Assembly: GCA_001560915.1 (NCBI GenBank) | Contig: CP014214.1 | Coordinates: 558,001 to 622,000, forward strand | Source of the DNA: a methanogenic archaeon ISO4-H5 | GTDB lineage: Archaea > Thermoplasmatota > Thermoplasmata > Methanomassiliicoccales > Methanomethylophilaceae | DNA: 64,000 bases | Direction of reading: 5' to 3' | Part shown: in pieces, positions 25,757 through 34,514 of the stretch | How the letters are laid out: each line of letters begins with the position of its first letter | How positions within the stretch are numbered: the first letter of the stretch is position 1 | Position numbers and translations under genes: made by a program | The notes under the pieces: model-generated | Told to the model about the DNA's origin: nothing | The model's input: the letters and a program-made list of their open reading frames with translations, nothing else | The model's database searches: none

Positions 25757-27309
25757 TTTAGCACTAGATCCCATCTGTTTTGTGCCTGTACGCGAACGTC
25801 AGGCTATTCATCCCATCTTTCAGGGAAAGGGTTGCCGGTCAACCCCCATATCAAGATGTTTATCGCACTGTTGAGGTCGCGGTCCATTACCAGACCGCAT
25901 TCGGGACACACGTGTGTCCTTACCTCCAGGCCCTTCCTCACGCATGCTCCGCATCTGCAGCATACCTGGGACGTCCATTTGGGATTGACGAGGATTATCT
26001 TACGGCCAGCTTCTATCGCTTTGTCGATGAGCCTCCTCCTCAGCATCCCCAGGGATGCGTCGTCGTATGCGTTCGTCATGCGTTTTCCTCTGGATTTCCT
26101 TCTTATCTTTCCTACTTTGAGATCCTCCATGCATATGATGTCGAAAGCATCTACAATCTGACGGGAGATGGTCTCCACATTGTTCCTGCGGATCCCCCTG
26201 AGCCTCCCGTAGAGATGGATCAGACGGGACCTTGCCTTCCTATATCCGGGAGTGCCCGGAAGCATATTGCTGAATGCCTCGTGCTTCTTCCTGAAAAGGT
26301 CCAGCAGTTTCGAGTACATGTGATCGTTACCGTACACTGTGCCGTTGGACAGCGTGGCGGTCTTGGATACACCCATATCTATTCCCACGGCATCGGGGGA
26401 ATGTTCGCTTAGATACTCCTCCCCTCTGCGGCGTTCGATATCGTCCCAGCAGGAGAGACATGCATAATATTCGGTATGAGTGCCCCTGTCCACCTTCTCT
26501 ATGGTACAGGTCTTGGGCACCCCGGGGACCGGGGTCTTCTGGTTATAGCAGCGGACGGGCCCTTTTATCTTCGACACCTTCAGCGTGCGTCTGCCGTTCC
26601 TTTCGGTAAAGGCCTCCATGTGCAGGGGATTGGTGTACGAATGGAATCTGGAAGGCTTCCTGAACCTGGGACAGGCCAATCCCGTTTCCGGAGGTGTAGT
26701 GACCTCGGCATTCTCCTTATCGGCCTTTCCTTTGGACTTCCTCCTGTTCCTCCTCTCCCTCTTCCTGCGGTTCTCCTCGCATTTGGCGAATGCCTGAAGG
26801 ACACGTTTCGCGGTCTCGTTCATGGCATTCTGATAGAGGTACCTGTGAAGGAAGGGACAGTTGTGCCAGATCCTCGTACACAGCTTGTTGAGATCGAACT
26901 GGGAAGGCAGCCTGCCGTTGCTCCTGTAAAACGATTTGCAGGCGGTGATGAGGGCGTTGTATACATAACAGTGGTATCTGAACGATGCCTCAATCACCTT
27001 CCTCTGCTCCGAGTCAGGTTCGATCCTCATCTTAAGCGACCTGTACATAATGATGCGTTTCTCGATGTGTGCTTATTTGAAGCTATGGTGTACATGTAAT
27101 ACTGCAGCACCCTCTCGCTTACCCGAATTATCGCCGTCGGTATAGTGCTATATAGCACTAGGCCAAGTATCGCAGGTACGATCCTTAAGGTCTGTATTTG
27201 CCGTAAAAACCGTCTTAAAACCGTGAAAATTCATAGAAATCCTCCTGAATCGGCGAAAATCCACTCGAAAAACATCCAAAATGAGGATCAAAAACAATCT
27301 AGTGCTAAA
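25757..27309. repeat. TAGCACTAG motifs bounding the TnpB element
   Basis: TAGCACTAG occurs at 25759-25767 and 27153-27161 in direct orientation, and inverted at 27299-27307. The outer pair extends to a perfect 12-bp inverted repeat, TTTAGCACTAGA (25757-25768) and its complement (27298-27309). The 27153 copy is half of an 18-bp perfect palindrome (27143-27160). They flank tnpB and may mark the element ends or insertion target. The true left and right ends are not settled. Confidence 0.5.
25804..27048 (-). CDS. tnpB: TnpB, RNA-guided nuclease of an IS200/IS605-type element
   Basis: 414 residues. The RuvC-like site is complete: Asp 224 in VGIDMGVSKTA, Glu 308 in IICMEDLKVGKI and Asp 391 in MDRDLNSAINIL. 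A zinc ribbon (CCRCGAC...CPECG, about 363-384) sits between the last two. TnpB uses an omega-RNA made from the element's right end to cut DNA and help maintain the element. No tnpA is nearby, so this is a TnpB-only (IS1341-type) copy. The stop is TAG (25804-25806), the only apparent terminal TAG in the window; reading through would add 26 residues. metK is transcribed toward it. Confidence 0.9.
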   Translation of the reverse strand: MYRSLKMRIEPDSEQRKVIEASFRYHCYVYNALITACKSFYRSNGRLPSQFDLNKLCTRIWHNCPFLHRYLYQNAMNETAKRVLQAFAKCEENRRKRERRNRRKSKGKADKENAEVTTPPETGLACPRFRKPSRFHSYTNPLHMEAFTERNGRRTLKVSKIKGPVRCYNQKTPVPGVPKTCTIEKVDRGTHTEYYACLSCWDDIERRRGEEYLSEHSPDAVGIDMGVSKTATLSNGTVYGNDHMYSKLLDLFRKKHEAFSNMLPGTPGYRKARSRLIHLYGRLRGIRRNNVETISRQIVDAFDIICMEDLKVGKIRRKSRGKRMTNAYDDASLGMLRRRLIDKAIEAGRKIILVNPKWTSQVCCRCGACVRKGLEVRTHVCPECGLVMDRDLNSAINILIWGLTGNPFPERWDE

Positions 27310-28241
27310 TGTTGTGTCATCTTAAGGTAAAATATGAAAACATCCATATTGCTCTCGGTCGTGATATCGTGAACGATAAAGATTACATCAGGACTTTTTC
27401 TTATATATTTTTGAAGAAGTATAAGGAAAAGACTGGTACCGACTCTTCTGGAGTGTTGTTCAACAAATACATGACCCTTCTGAATAGGGCGTTGCTCTTC
27501 AAAGGAATCGACATGCATCTTCCCCATTGTTGGTACCGCTGGGGGGATGAAGTTGTAAGGTATTGTCTCCCCTTTATCGATTGGAACCATGATGACCTCT
27601 CCTACACATTCGTCCGCTACAGTGACAAGAGTCCCAGAGTCAATTATAAGGATCCGAATGTGAAGTACGCTTCCGATTATGCGGACGTCTTCATCGGGAA
27701 GTATGCCAAAACATACAGGCAGGAGGAGGCAATTGACGAGGTCTATTCGGATGCTCCTTTTGCGTTCCAGAACGATTTTCGCAAGCTGAGGGAAGCGGTC
27801 AGTATCTCCCGCAGTAATGTCCCCATCAAGAATTATCACAGTTATATCAAGGGCTTATTCGAAACGGCGGTAGAATCCTTCCCACCTGATTTCGGGTTCC
27901 TGGGCCAGCGTTTCGAAGAATTTGTTTCTACCTTCCGTATGGCACTGTCGAAGAATGCGAAACCTGACGAACTCTATGAAATCTCCGAGACATTCTGGTT
28001 CTTCTTCTGCTATCATCTCAGGCTGAACAGTCGTTGCCACGAGAATGTTCCTCAATCCACTCTGGAAGTGTGGAGAGAGGTCCTTCCTACCGAGGAGGAG
28101 AAGTACCGTATGTTCGTTCAGAATCAGGCGGCCGAGTACTGCAGGAAACCGGGTAAGGACGAGGTCATAAGCAGGCTCTTACAGGAAAGGGATAAGAGAC
28201 TGAAGGAGTCCGACGATCTCTTCGCGAAGGTATTCGGGTGA
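27309..28241 (+). CDS. Unknown protein upstream of a PIN gene
   Basis: 310 residues from ATG 27309; an in-frame GTG at 27369 would give 290. I do not recognise the family. It is mixed charged and aromatic with no signal peptide or membrane helix (GIDMHLPHCWYRWGDEVVRY, then LSYTFVRYSDKSPRVNYKDP). A 12-codon reading frame with a good ribosome site (AAGGT before ATG 27333) ends in a TGA that overlaps the GTG at 27369, so the GTG may be the true, coupled start. The PIN gene begins 4 bases after its stop, so the two form an operon and this may be the control or antitoxin partner. Confidence 0.6.
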   Translation: MLCHLKVKYENIHIALGRDIVNDKDYIRTFSYIFLKKYKEKTGTDSSGVLFNKYMTLLNRALLFKGIDMHLPHCWYRWGDEVVRYCLPFIDWNHDDLSYTFVRYSDKSPRVNYKDPNVKYASDYADVFIGKYAKTYRQEEAIDEVYSDAPFAFQNDFRKLREAVSISRSNVPIKNYHSYIKGLFETAVESFPPDFGFLGQRFEEFVSTFRMALSKNAKPDELYEISETFWFFFCYHLRLNSRCHENVPQSTLEVWREVLPTEEEKYRMFVQNQAAEYCRKPGKDEVISRLLQERDKRLKESDDLFAKVFG

Positions 28242-28245
28242 GAGC

Positions 28246-28650
28246 ATGGCCCTCAACGTAAAACTCGTCCTCGATACATGTGCCGTGAGGAACAGGGATC
28301 TTCTTGACTGGCTCGCGAGACGCACTAGCGGTGATGTCTGCATATCTGCGGTTGTCTACATGGAGCTGTGCAGACAGACCCTTGCTAGGGGGAACACAAT
28401 TGATGGTCTCAGAAAGCTTATCGATAAGCATCATATCAAAATTCTTCCATTTGATAAGCACACGGCAGAAATCGCCGCAGAGTACATGAATCGCGATATG
28501 AAACCCTGTCCAACTTGCAACAAATTGGATTGGGCAGATACGATGATATATGCTTCTTTTGGCGTCCCTCCGACGATTTTTGTTACGGATAATATCGGGG
28601 ACTTCCCTTCTGATTACCCTGATTACATCAAGACTCCAAAGCAGATTTGA
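28246..28650 (+). CDS. PIN-domain protein
   Basis: 134 residues. It opens with the PIN strand and first aspartate (VKLVLDTCAVRNRDLLDWL), has the SAVVYMELCRQ segment with the conserved glutamate, and ends with the acidic motif KLDWADTMIYASFGVPPTIF and VTDNIGDF. Probably a metal-dependent RNase toxin. A Cys pair (CPTC) near residue 89 is unusual. Starts 4 bases after the unknown upstream gene, giving the operon shape of a toxin-antitoxin pair, although that partner is far larger than usual antitoxins. Confidence 0.82.
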   Translation: MALNVKLVLDTCAVRNRDLLDWLARRTSGDVCISAVVYMELCRQTLARGNTIDGLRKLIDKHHIKILPFDKHTAEIAAEYMNRDMKPCPTCNKLDWADTMIYASFGVPPTIFVTDNIGDFPSDYPDYIKTPKQI

Positions 28651-28750
28651 GAAAAGACAGTTGTTTAATTTGGGATTTATCAATCGAATAAGCCTATAAT
28701 CAAGAAACGGCATAGTAACCCCCATATACGGGGAAAAACCATTCTGTCGC

Positions 28751-31366
28751 ATGGCCCGTCCCCGCAGCAAAAAGACCTATCTGGATTTCATCATCCGCGA
28801 GTACGGCTTCGACAACGATTTCTCGGAGGAACCAGTCCCGGACGATGTTGCAGCACTGCGGGATCTTTTCGAGGACGACCAGCTTCACGCACTGTACACT
28901 ATCGGGTTTTCCGATGCCAAGGATTGGTATTCCCCCTCCCTGAAGTATCTTCACAGATTGGCCTATGCATTCGTGGGTGCGCTGGCACATCTGCCGGATC
29001 TGGAGGTATTGCGCGAAAAAGCAACTCTGCAATACGGTCCTGAAATCGACAAACTCGCCAAATCGGTCCCGTTCATCCCAGGATCCGAACACGTCTCCCG
29101 TCAATGGGTCGTCCTCCTGTGGGAACGTCTGCTGGGTATATACCGTTCCGAGATCTCAAGGTTCGACGGTACCGTCGAACTGTACCTCGCGGGCCTCAGC
29201 AGCGACATCCACGCACCGGGAAGGATATTCTTCCACCTGGTCGAGCGTCGCCAGGCCGAGAAGGAACAGGACGGATTCGATTTCGCCTTCATGGCCACTT
29301 ACTCCCCCGATCAGGGCGGTTCCGGCACACCCAAACCTCACCTCCCGCTCAAGTATGCATTGGAGGAATACCGGGACGACAACAGGAAGATGATCTCTTT
29401 ATTATCCAGTCTGAACAAGGTCTCGGAGAAAAGCACGTTCATCGGCGGCCTAATGGATTCCGGGGAACTTTTCCACCCTCTGGGTTTTACCCCCTCCGAA
29501 GCTTTCATCTTTCTAAAAGAGGTCCCGCTCTACGAGGATTGCGGCATCCTGTGCAGGATACCCAACTGGTGGAAGCACCAGCTGCCGACCGCTCTCAAAT
29601 TGGATTTCAAAACCGGCGGATTCATGAGCATAGACTCCCTACTCACATGTATCCCGGAACTTTCCATAGATGGGATACCTTTCTCCAGGGAAGAGATTGA
29701 ACAGCTTCTGAATATGTCGGAAGGCCTGGCGATGCTCAAAGGCCGTTGGATAGAGGTCAATCACGAACGCATACGCGGACTCCTCAAGGTACTCGAGTCC
29801 CAGGAGAAGAATCTCGGAGAAGGAATGACCTTCGCCGAGGCCTTCCGTCTCTCCTTAGGACTGAACCGGCCCGCCGAATCCGATAACGAGGAGATAATCA
29901 CCAATTCCCAGTGGATCAGCGACGCCTTCGCGGAGAGCAGGAAACGCGTCGTCAGGGACTTCAAAGTCCCCCGCACGTTCAAAGGGAAACTCCGCCCTTA
30001 CCAGGATACCGGCGTAAAATGGCTGGCACAGTTATCGGACTTGGGGTTCGGAGCCTGTCTTGCCGACGACATGGGTCTCGGGAAGACCGCCCAGGTACTG
30101 GCCTTCCTGGAGAATTTCCGCAGGAAGGCGAAAGGGCACGGTTTGCTGGTGGCCCCCGCCTCGCTCGTAAACAATTGGGAGAAGGAGATATCCAAATTCA
30201 CTCCTTCGATGGATTACAGTGTTTTCTCCAGTAGCTTTTCGGAGATAAGCAATGCCACTCTGACGATAACAACCTACGGGATGCTCTCAAGGCATAAGGA
30301 ACTCGCCGAAAGGGAATGGGACGTCGCAATCCTGGACGAAGCACAGGCCATAAAGAATCCCGACAGCAAACAGTCCAAGATTGCCCGCTCGATAAGAGCG
30401 GGATTCCGTATCGCTCTCACCGGAACTCCCGTAGAGAACGAACTCAACGATCTGTGGTCTATCTTCGATTTCACCAACCCGGGATTGCTCGGCAGTAAAG
30501 CGGAATTCGAACGCTATTCAGCCAATCTTACGGAAACGGGGGATTACGAGCGTCTCAGATCGATGACGGCACCGTTCATCCTGCGCCGTATGAAGACCGA
30601 CCGTTCCATCATCAGTGACCTTCCCGACAAGATCGAGACCAACGAGATCATCACTCTCTCCAAGAAGCAGAGGGTGCTCTATAACAAGGTCGCGGAGGAA
30701 TTCGCCGATGCCCTTTCCGCTACTGAAAAAGGTCAGCGTCTGGGTCTTATCCTTTCCACCATCACCAAGTTCAAGCAGTTATGCAATCACCCCAGTCAGT
30801 ACCTGGGGCAGAAAGCCTATCCGGAAAACGAGAGCGGAAAGTTCCAGATGCTCCGTGAATTATGCGAATCGATAAGGGACAGCAGGGAGAAGGTATTGGT
30901 CTTCACCCAGTACCGCGAGATGACCGAACCCCTTGCCGGATTCTTATCGCAGGTATTCGGGAGGAACGGTTTGGTGTTCCATGGCGGCCTGACCAAGAAG
31001 GCCCGTGCGGAGGTAGTCGAGCGTTTCGAATCCAACAGGGAATATATCCCCTTCATGGTGATATCCATCAAAGCGGGAGGTACAGGATTGAATCTGGTTT
31101 CCGCCAACCATGTGATACATTTCGACCGGTGGTGGAACCCGGCGGTCGAGAATCAGGCCACCGACCGTGCCTTCCGTATCGGGCAGACGAAGAACGTCAT
31201 GGTCCACAAGTTCGTATGCCAGGGAACCATGGAGGAGAAAATCGACGCGATGATCAACAGCAAAGTGGAACTGGCCGAAAACGTCATCGGCGCCGGAGAA
31301 TCCTGGATCTCCAAGATGAATGATGACGAGCTTGTCGACCTGTTCAGACTGGAGGGGGCACCGTGA
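28751..31366 (+). CDS. SNF2-family helicase
   Basis: 871 residues. A large N-terminal region (1 to about 410) precedes the SNF2 motor: Walker A in ADDMGLGKTAQVLAF, the DEAQ box in VAILDEAQAIKNPDSKQSKI, RIALTGTPVENELNDLWSIF (motif III), VLVFTQYREM, and AGGTGLNLVSANHVIHFDRW with DRAFRIGQTKNV (motifs V-VI). These ATPases translocate on double-stranded DNA. The following SWIM zinc-finger gene overlaps its stop, a pairing widespread in bacteria and archaea. Cellular role unknown; repair, transcription and defence have all been proposed for such pairs. Confidence 0.92.
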   Translation: MARPRSKKTYLDFIIREYGFDNDFSEEPVPDDVAALRDLFEDDQLHALYTIGFSDAKDWYSPSLKYLHRLAYAFVGALAHLPDLEVLREKATLQYGPEIDKLAKSVPFIPGSEHVSRQWVVLLWERLLGIYRSEISRFDGTVELYLAGLSSDIHAPGRIFFHLVERRQAEKEQDGFDFAFMATYSPDQGGSGTPKPHLPLKYALEEYRDDNRKMISLLSSLNKVSEKSTFIGGLMDSGELFHPLGFTPSEAFIFLKEVPLYEDCGILCRIPNWWKHQLPTALKLDFKTGGFMSIDSLLTCIPELSIDGIPFSREEIEQLLNMSEGLAMLKGRWIEVNHERIRGLLKVLESQEKNLGEGMTFAEAFRLSLGLNRPAESDNEEIITNSQWISDAFAESRKRVVRDFKVPRTFKGKLRPYQDTGVKWLAQLSDLGFGACLADDMGLGKTAQVLAFLENFRRKAKGHGLLVAPASLVNNWEKEISKFTPSMDYSVFSSSFSEISNATLTITTYGMLSRHKELAEREWDVAILDEAQAIKNPDSKQSKIARSIRAGFRIALTGTPVENELNDLWSIFDFTNPGLLGSKAEFERYSANLTETGDYERLRSMTAPFILRRMKTDRSIISDLPDKIETNEIITLSKKQRVLYNKVAEEFADALSATEKGQRLGLILSTITKFKQLCNHPSQYLGQKAYPENESGKFQMLRELCESIRDSREKVLVFTQYREMTEPLAGFLSQVFGRNGLVFHGGLTKKARAEVVERFESNREYIPFMVISIKAGGTGLNLVSANHVIHFDRWWNPAVENQATDRAFRIGQTKNVMVHKFVCQGTMEEKIDAMINSKVELAENVIGAGESWISKMNDDELVDLFRLEGAP

Positions 31367-31992
31367 TGGATACGGACTCCATCATCCCTGCGGGCAGGCG
31401 TATTGCAGAGAGCTGGTGGGGGCGTGCATGGGTATCCGTACTGGAAGGATATGCGGATTTCTCCAACCGTATGCCCCGGGGACGCAGTTATCTCCGGAAC
31501 GGGGCGGTACGCGACATCCTGATCTCGGAAGGCCATATCGAAGCCAGGGTCCAGGGCCGCATGAAACGTCCGTACAGGATAATCATCGATATCAGTCCGC
31601 TGCCCGGGGACAAGATATCCGAGATCTCGGCCAGATGTTCGGGGCGTATCGAGAGTCTCGACGCGCTGGTGACCGGGAACATACCCTCGGACATCGCAGA
31701 GCTGTTCGTATCGAAGGAAGGACTCTTCCCGACTCCGGAGGAGATCTACTTCGACTGCTCCTGTCCGGATTCCGCATACATGTGCAAACACGTGGCTGCT
31801 GTACTTTACGGAATCGCGGTGATGTTCGACCGCGAACCGCTGTTGTTATTCAGACTCCGCGGTATCAACGTTGACACCCTAGTGAAAAAATCCGTGGAGG
31901 AACGTACCGAGAAGATGCTGAGGAACGCCGGCTGCAGAACCGGGCGCATGCTCGACGACAGGGAGATCAAAGACACCTTCGGGATTCTCTGA
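31366..31992 (+). CDS. SWIM zinc-finger protein
   Basis: 208 residues. The SWIM motif CxCx(n)CxH is present as FDCSCPDSAYMCKHVAAVLY at about residue 130, preceded by the family region ESWWGRAWVSVLEGYADFSN and a strand-rich part. SWIM domains bind DNA or protein. ATG 31366 overlaps the helicase stop by one base (GTG 31363 is an alternative), so the two are coupled and probably work as a complex. The 3' end overlaps the convergent gene by 26 bases. Confidence 0.88.
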   Translation: MDTDSIIPAGRRIAESWWGRAWVSVLEGYADFSNRMPRGRSYLRNGAVRDILISEGHIEARVQGRMKRPYRIIIDISPLPGDKISEISARCSGRIESLDALVTGNIPSDIAELFVSKEGLFPTPEEIYFDCSCPDSAYMCKHVAAVLYGIAVMFDREPLLLFRLRGINVDTLVKKSVEERTEKMLRNAGCRTGRMLDDREIKDTFGIL

Positions 31993-33406
31993 AGTGCGAA
32001 TTGGGTGGATTCCCGTAGATGTCCCAGATTTCTTCGTTCTTCCAGGATGAGATTTTCCTGCAGTGCTCAGTAAACCAGGAGGGTACATCCTCCTCGTCGG
32101 CAATCCTATCCATGAACCACAGTGTCCTGGCGATCTGGTTGGGGTTTTCATGTCTCTTTTTGTAATGTGCCAGGATCTCTTTTGACAGAACCGCGGCCAT
32201 TTCTACACGGCCTTCTTTAAGGAGTATCTCCGCAAGCGTGAACCAATCGTCGGTGGCGTCAGCCACCGACATCGTCAGCCTCGATTCTGACCAACCTTCC
32301 AACACCTCGGCCACTTCGTCGGAAAGGCCGTTGTCTGCAAAGAAGATAAACCGGGACACATCATCCTGCTTCGAAAGCCGCCAGCTTTCACTCAGCAGAT
32401 CGGGGATATCGAGGTCCGGGTGTGCATCCATTACGTCTATCAGCCTTTTACCACCCGGTTCAGCCAGGAAAGCATCGATGAAGAATCCAGGCTCGTCATC
32501 GAGTCCCAGAAGACGGCGTAAACGACTCATCTCGAGTTCTTTCCCTTCAACCATCGGCGATTCCGACAATCTCTCAGTCAGAGCCCTCGCCAATTCGAAA
32601 TGTCCCTTTCCCAGTTCGTCATGCACCAGCGCCTCAGCAGAATAATACTCATCCTTCATCGAGAGCATATACTCTGCCAATCCGGAACAATCCTTGGCCA
32701 TTGCGAGCAAAGCATCAGCAAGTTCCTGCTGGTGCGGAGTAAGCGCATAATCGCAGCAGATCCTGGAATACAGACGGTATACGGTTTTGGGTTCAGGGAT
32801 AAATACATCATCGATGACCCAGAAGCCCGATTCCGAGCGGTCGGTATCTTCGAAAATCCTCATGAAGTCCCGGTCTTCGATTACCAGATCCTCCTGAACG
32901 AATCTCCGCTTTATCAGTTCTACCGCTTCTGACGCATCGAATTCGGTGCACCTCAGACACGATTCGCAGGCGATGTCTGCTATATCGAATATGTCCCGGG
33001 GGTGAGCGGAGAAGAGCCCATCCAGGAATTCTCCGACAATGTCGAGATAGATTTCGCCGTTATCCTCTCCGTGCCATTTCTCGTTCTCATAGAGTTTCTC
33101 GAAATCCGGATGATCCATGATGCGTTCGGGCAGAGTCTCGGCCATTGCCTGTAATTCTCCATGAAGCAATCCTTCCCGTTCCGCGAATTCAACTACGGAC
33201 CGAATGTGTGCGGAACTCAATTCCGGACAGTCCGTATCGTATCCTGAAACCGACCCCTCCTCATCAAGCCACAGGACTACGCGATACCGGGCACCGTCCA
33301 GGTTCGCATAGTAGACATGCATGCGGTCATCCCCCATGCCGCTGTCGCTTATCTCTAAATCTGTCGGTTCATCATCCCCGAAAATCCTCGGATCGTATCT
33401 TTGCAC
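31967..33406 (-). CDS. Large acidic protein of unknown function
   Basis: 479 residues, strongly acidic (MGDDRMHVYYANLDGARYRV, then DIACESCLRCTEFDASEAVE). It has a strand-rich N-terminal part and a helical C-terminal half that looks like TPR-type solenoid (DWFTLAEILLKEGRVEMAAV, ARTLWFMDRIADEEDV). I cannot name the family with confidence. Placed tail-to-tail with the SWIM gene, it may be functionally linked to the SNF2-SWIM pair, whose neighbours often include such proteins. No signal peptide or membrane helix. Confidence 0.7.
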   Translation of the reverse strand: MQRYDPRIFGDDEPTDLEISDSGMGDDRMHVYYANLDGARYRVVLWLDEEGSVSGYDTDCPELSSAHIRSVVEFAEREGLLHGELQAMAETLPERIMDHPDFEKLYENEKWHGEDNGEIYLDIVGEFLDGLFSAHPRDIFDIADIACESCLRCTEFDASEAVELIKRRFVQEDLVIEDRDFMRIFEDTDRSESGFWVIDDVFIPEPKTVYRLYSRICCDYALTPHQQELADALLAMAKDCSGLAEYMLSMKDEYYSAEALVHDELGKGHFELARALTERLSESPMVEGKELEMSRLRRLLGLDDEPGFFIDAFLAEPGGKRLIDVMDAHPDLDIPDLLSESWRLSKQDDVSRFIFFADNGLSDEVAEVLEGWSESRLTMSVADATDDWFTLAEILLKEGRVEMAAVLSKEILAHYKKRHENPNQIARTLWFMDRIADEEDVPSWFTEHCRKISSWKNEEIWDIYGNPPNSHFRESRRCL

Positions 33407-33470
33407 GGTTGTGTAATGGAACCATGGTATATTGAAGTGTCCGTTCGCTCCTGCAAAGACTTATCAAAAG

Positions 33471-33513
33471 TTAGGGTTTTTTCCAGGTTGTCGAAACATG
33501 CAAAAAACCCTAA
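33471..33513. repeat. 12-bp inverted repeat enclosing a start codon
   Basis: TTAGGGTTTTTT (33471-33482) and AAAAAACCCTAA (33502-33513) are perfectly complementary with a 19-base loop that contains the ATG at 33498. Subterminal hairpins of this kind mark left ends of IS200/IS605-type elements; an mRNA hairpin here could also hide the start codon. Confidence 0.75.
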
Positions 33514-33932
33514 GTCATCATGAGAAACAAAGGTTAAAAAAGATAGCCTTGACCGAGCGGAAAAGAGCCCTCGTTTTGGAGAGGTTCTGCTTTGAAAACG
33601 GGCGTTCCGATAAGGAACGTTCGTTATTGAGGGATATCGGAAAGCAATTCGGATATTGCCACACTTATGTCGCTATTCTCCGTAATCGTTTCCTAAAGGC
33701 AAAGCATTACCACAAATTCGGAGTGCCCTACACCAAATACACCAAGGTCGAGGGTTACACCTTGACCTCGCCACCAAGAGCAACTGAACATCGATTTTTG
33801 ACTTTGGGACTGAAAGCAAAAAGTGTCCCGGCCGGAATGTTCAAGGTTGTGAAGCAAAAACAATTAACGACTGGGGCGGAACTTCCCAGTCCGAACGAGA
33901 ATATATGGTGCTATCATAAACTGTGTGGGTAA
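33498..33932 (+). CDS. Small HTH-like protein inside a hairpin-bounded element
   Basis: 144 residues, basic. Residues 15-65 (LTERKRALVLERFCFENGRS, then RDIGKQFGYCHTYVAILRNR) look like a helix-turn-helix DNA-binding domain. The C-terminal third is encoded within the structured repeat 33762-33906, in the way TnpB C termini overlap their right end. It could therefore be a cargo gene of a TnpB-less element, or a fusion made by insertion. The product is likely a regulator or transposition accessory protein. The family is not recognised. Confidence 0.5.
   Translation: MQKTLSHHEKQRLKKIALTERKRALVLERFCFENGRSDKERSLLRDIGKQFGYCHTYVAILRNRFLKAKHYHKFGVPYTKYTKVEGYTLTSPPRATEHRFLTLGLKAKSVPAGMFKVVKQKQLTTGAELPSPNENIWCYHKLCG
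33762..33906 (+). repeat. Structured transposon-end repeat, copy 2
   Basis: Counterpart of 14422-14568, with the same stems (GGGAC/GTCCC, and GACTGGGG/TCCCAGTC closed by a wobble) and the same abrupt end after GAACGAGAATATAT. With the hairpin at 33471-33513 it may delimit a small mobile element of about 440 bp carrying the HTH-like gene. Confidence 0.65.
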
Positions 33933-34042
33933 GATAACTCTTGATGTGTGTTTTCGGTTGAATACTATAGGTGATTCTCTCATCGATTGATTCTTCCGAG
34001 TATAGCCTTGTCATAAATACCTGTATTCACATCCAACCGCTG

Positions 34043-34405
34043 ATGAAAAACCGTGAAAACATGTCCGCCGAAGACCTCCGGAAAGAATCCGATTGGGCAC
34101 TCTTCAGGGAAAGGCGCCAGGAGTGGATCGGAAAGTATTACACCAGACTGCTCACCGAATGTGCGGAGGATCTGTACGGCCCCGGTACCCCTTCGGAGAG
34201 ATTCTGGAATCTGGAGAAGCACATCCGTGAGAAAAAGCGGATTCTTTGGAGACTTGATGAATTCAGCCGGACCACCATGCACAGAGTGATCACGGATATG
34301 CTGGAACTGAATGTTATCACTTTCGCGGATCTCGAGGGATTCAGCGACCTATTTACCGAATGCGTGAAAGACGCACTGGACATGCGTAAATCAATTCCCG
34401 ACTGA
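34043..34405 (+). CDS. Small helical protein of unknown function
   Basis: 120 residues, highly charged and helical (MSAEDLRKESDWALFRERRQ, then SERFWNLEKHIREKKRILWR). ATG 34043 is chosen because a TATA-like CATAAATA lies at about 34012-34019, the distance expected for a leaderless archaeal mRNA. An in-frame GTG at 33971 would extend it by 24 residues. No recognised domain. It converges on the AAA ATPase gene. Confidence 0.55.
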   Translation: MKNRENMSAEDLRKESDWALFRERRQEWIGKYYTRLLTECAEDLYGPGTPSERFWNLEKHIREKKRILWRLDEFSRTTMHRVITDMLELNVITFADLEGFSDLFTECVKDALDMRKSIPD

Positions 34406-34514
34406 GTAGTTCCCGAATCATACGGTTCCGTATGTGCCAGATCTCCGTTCCGATGTTTCCCTGAACAATCGCAGATTCAAGACAGAGGCGGATTTGCCGG
34501 ATATTGTACATCAT

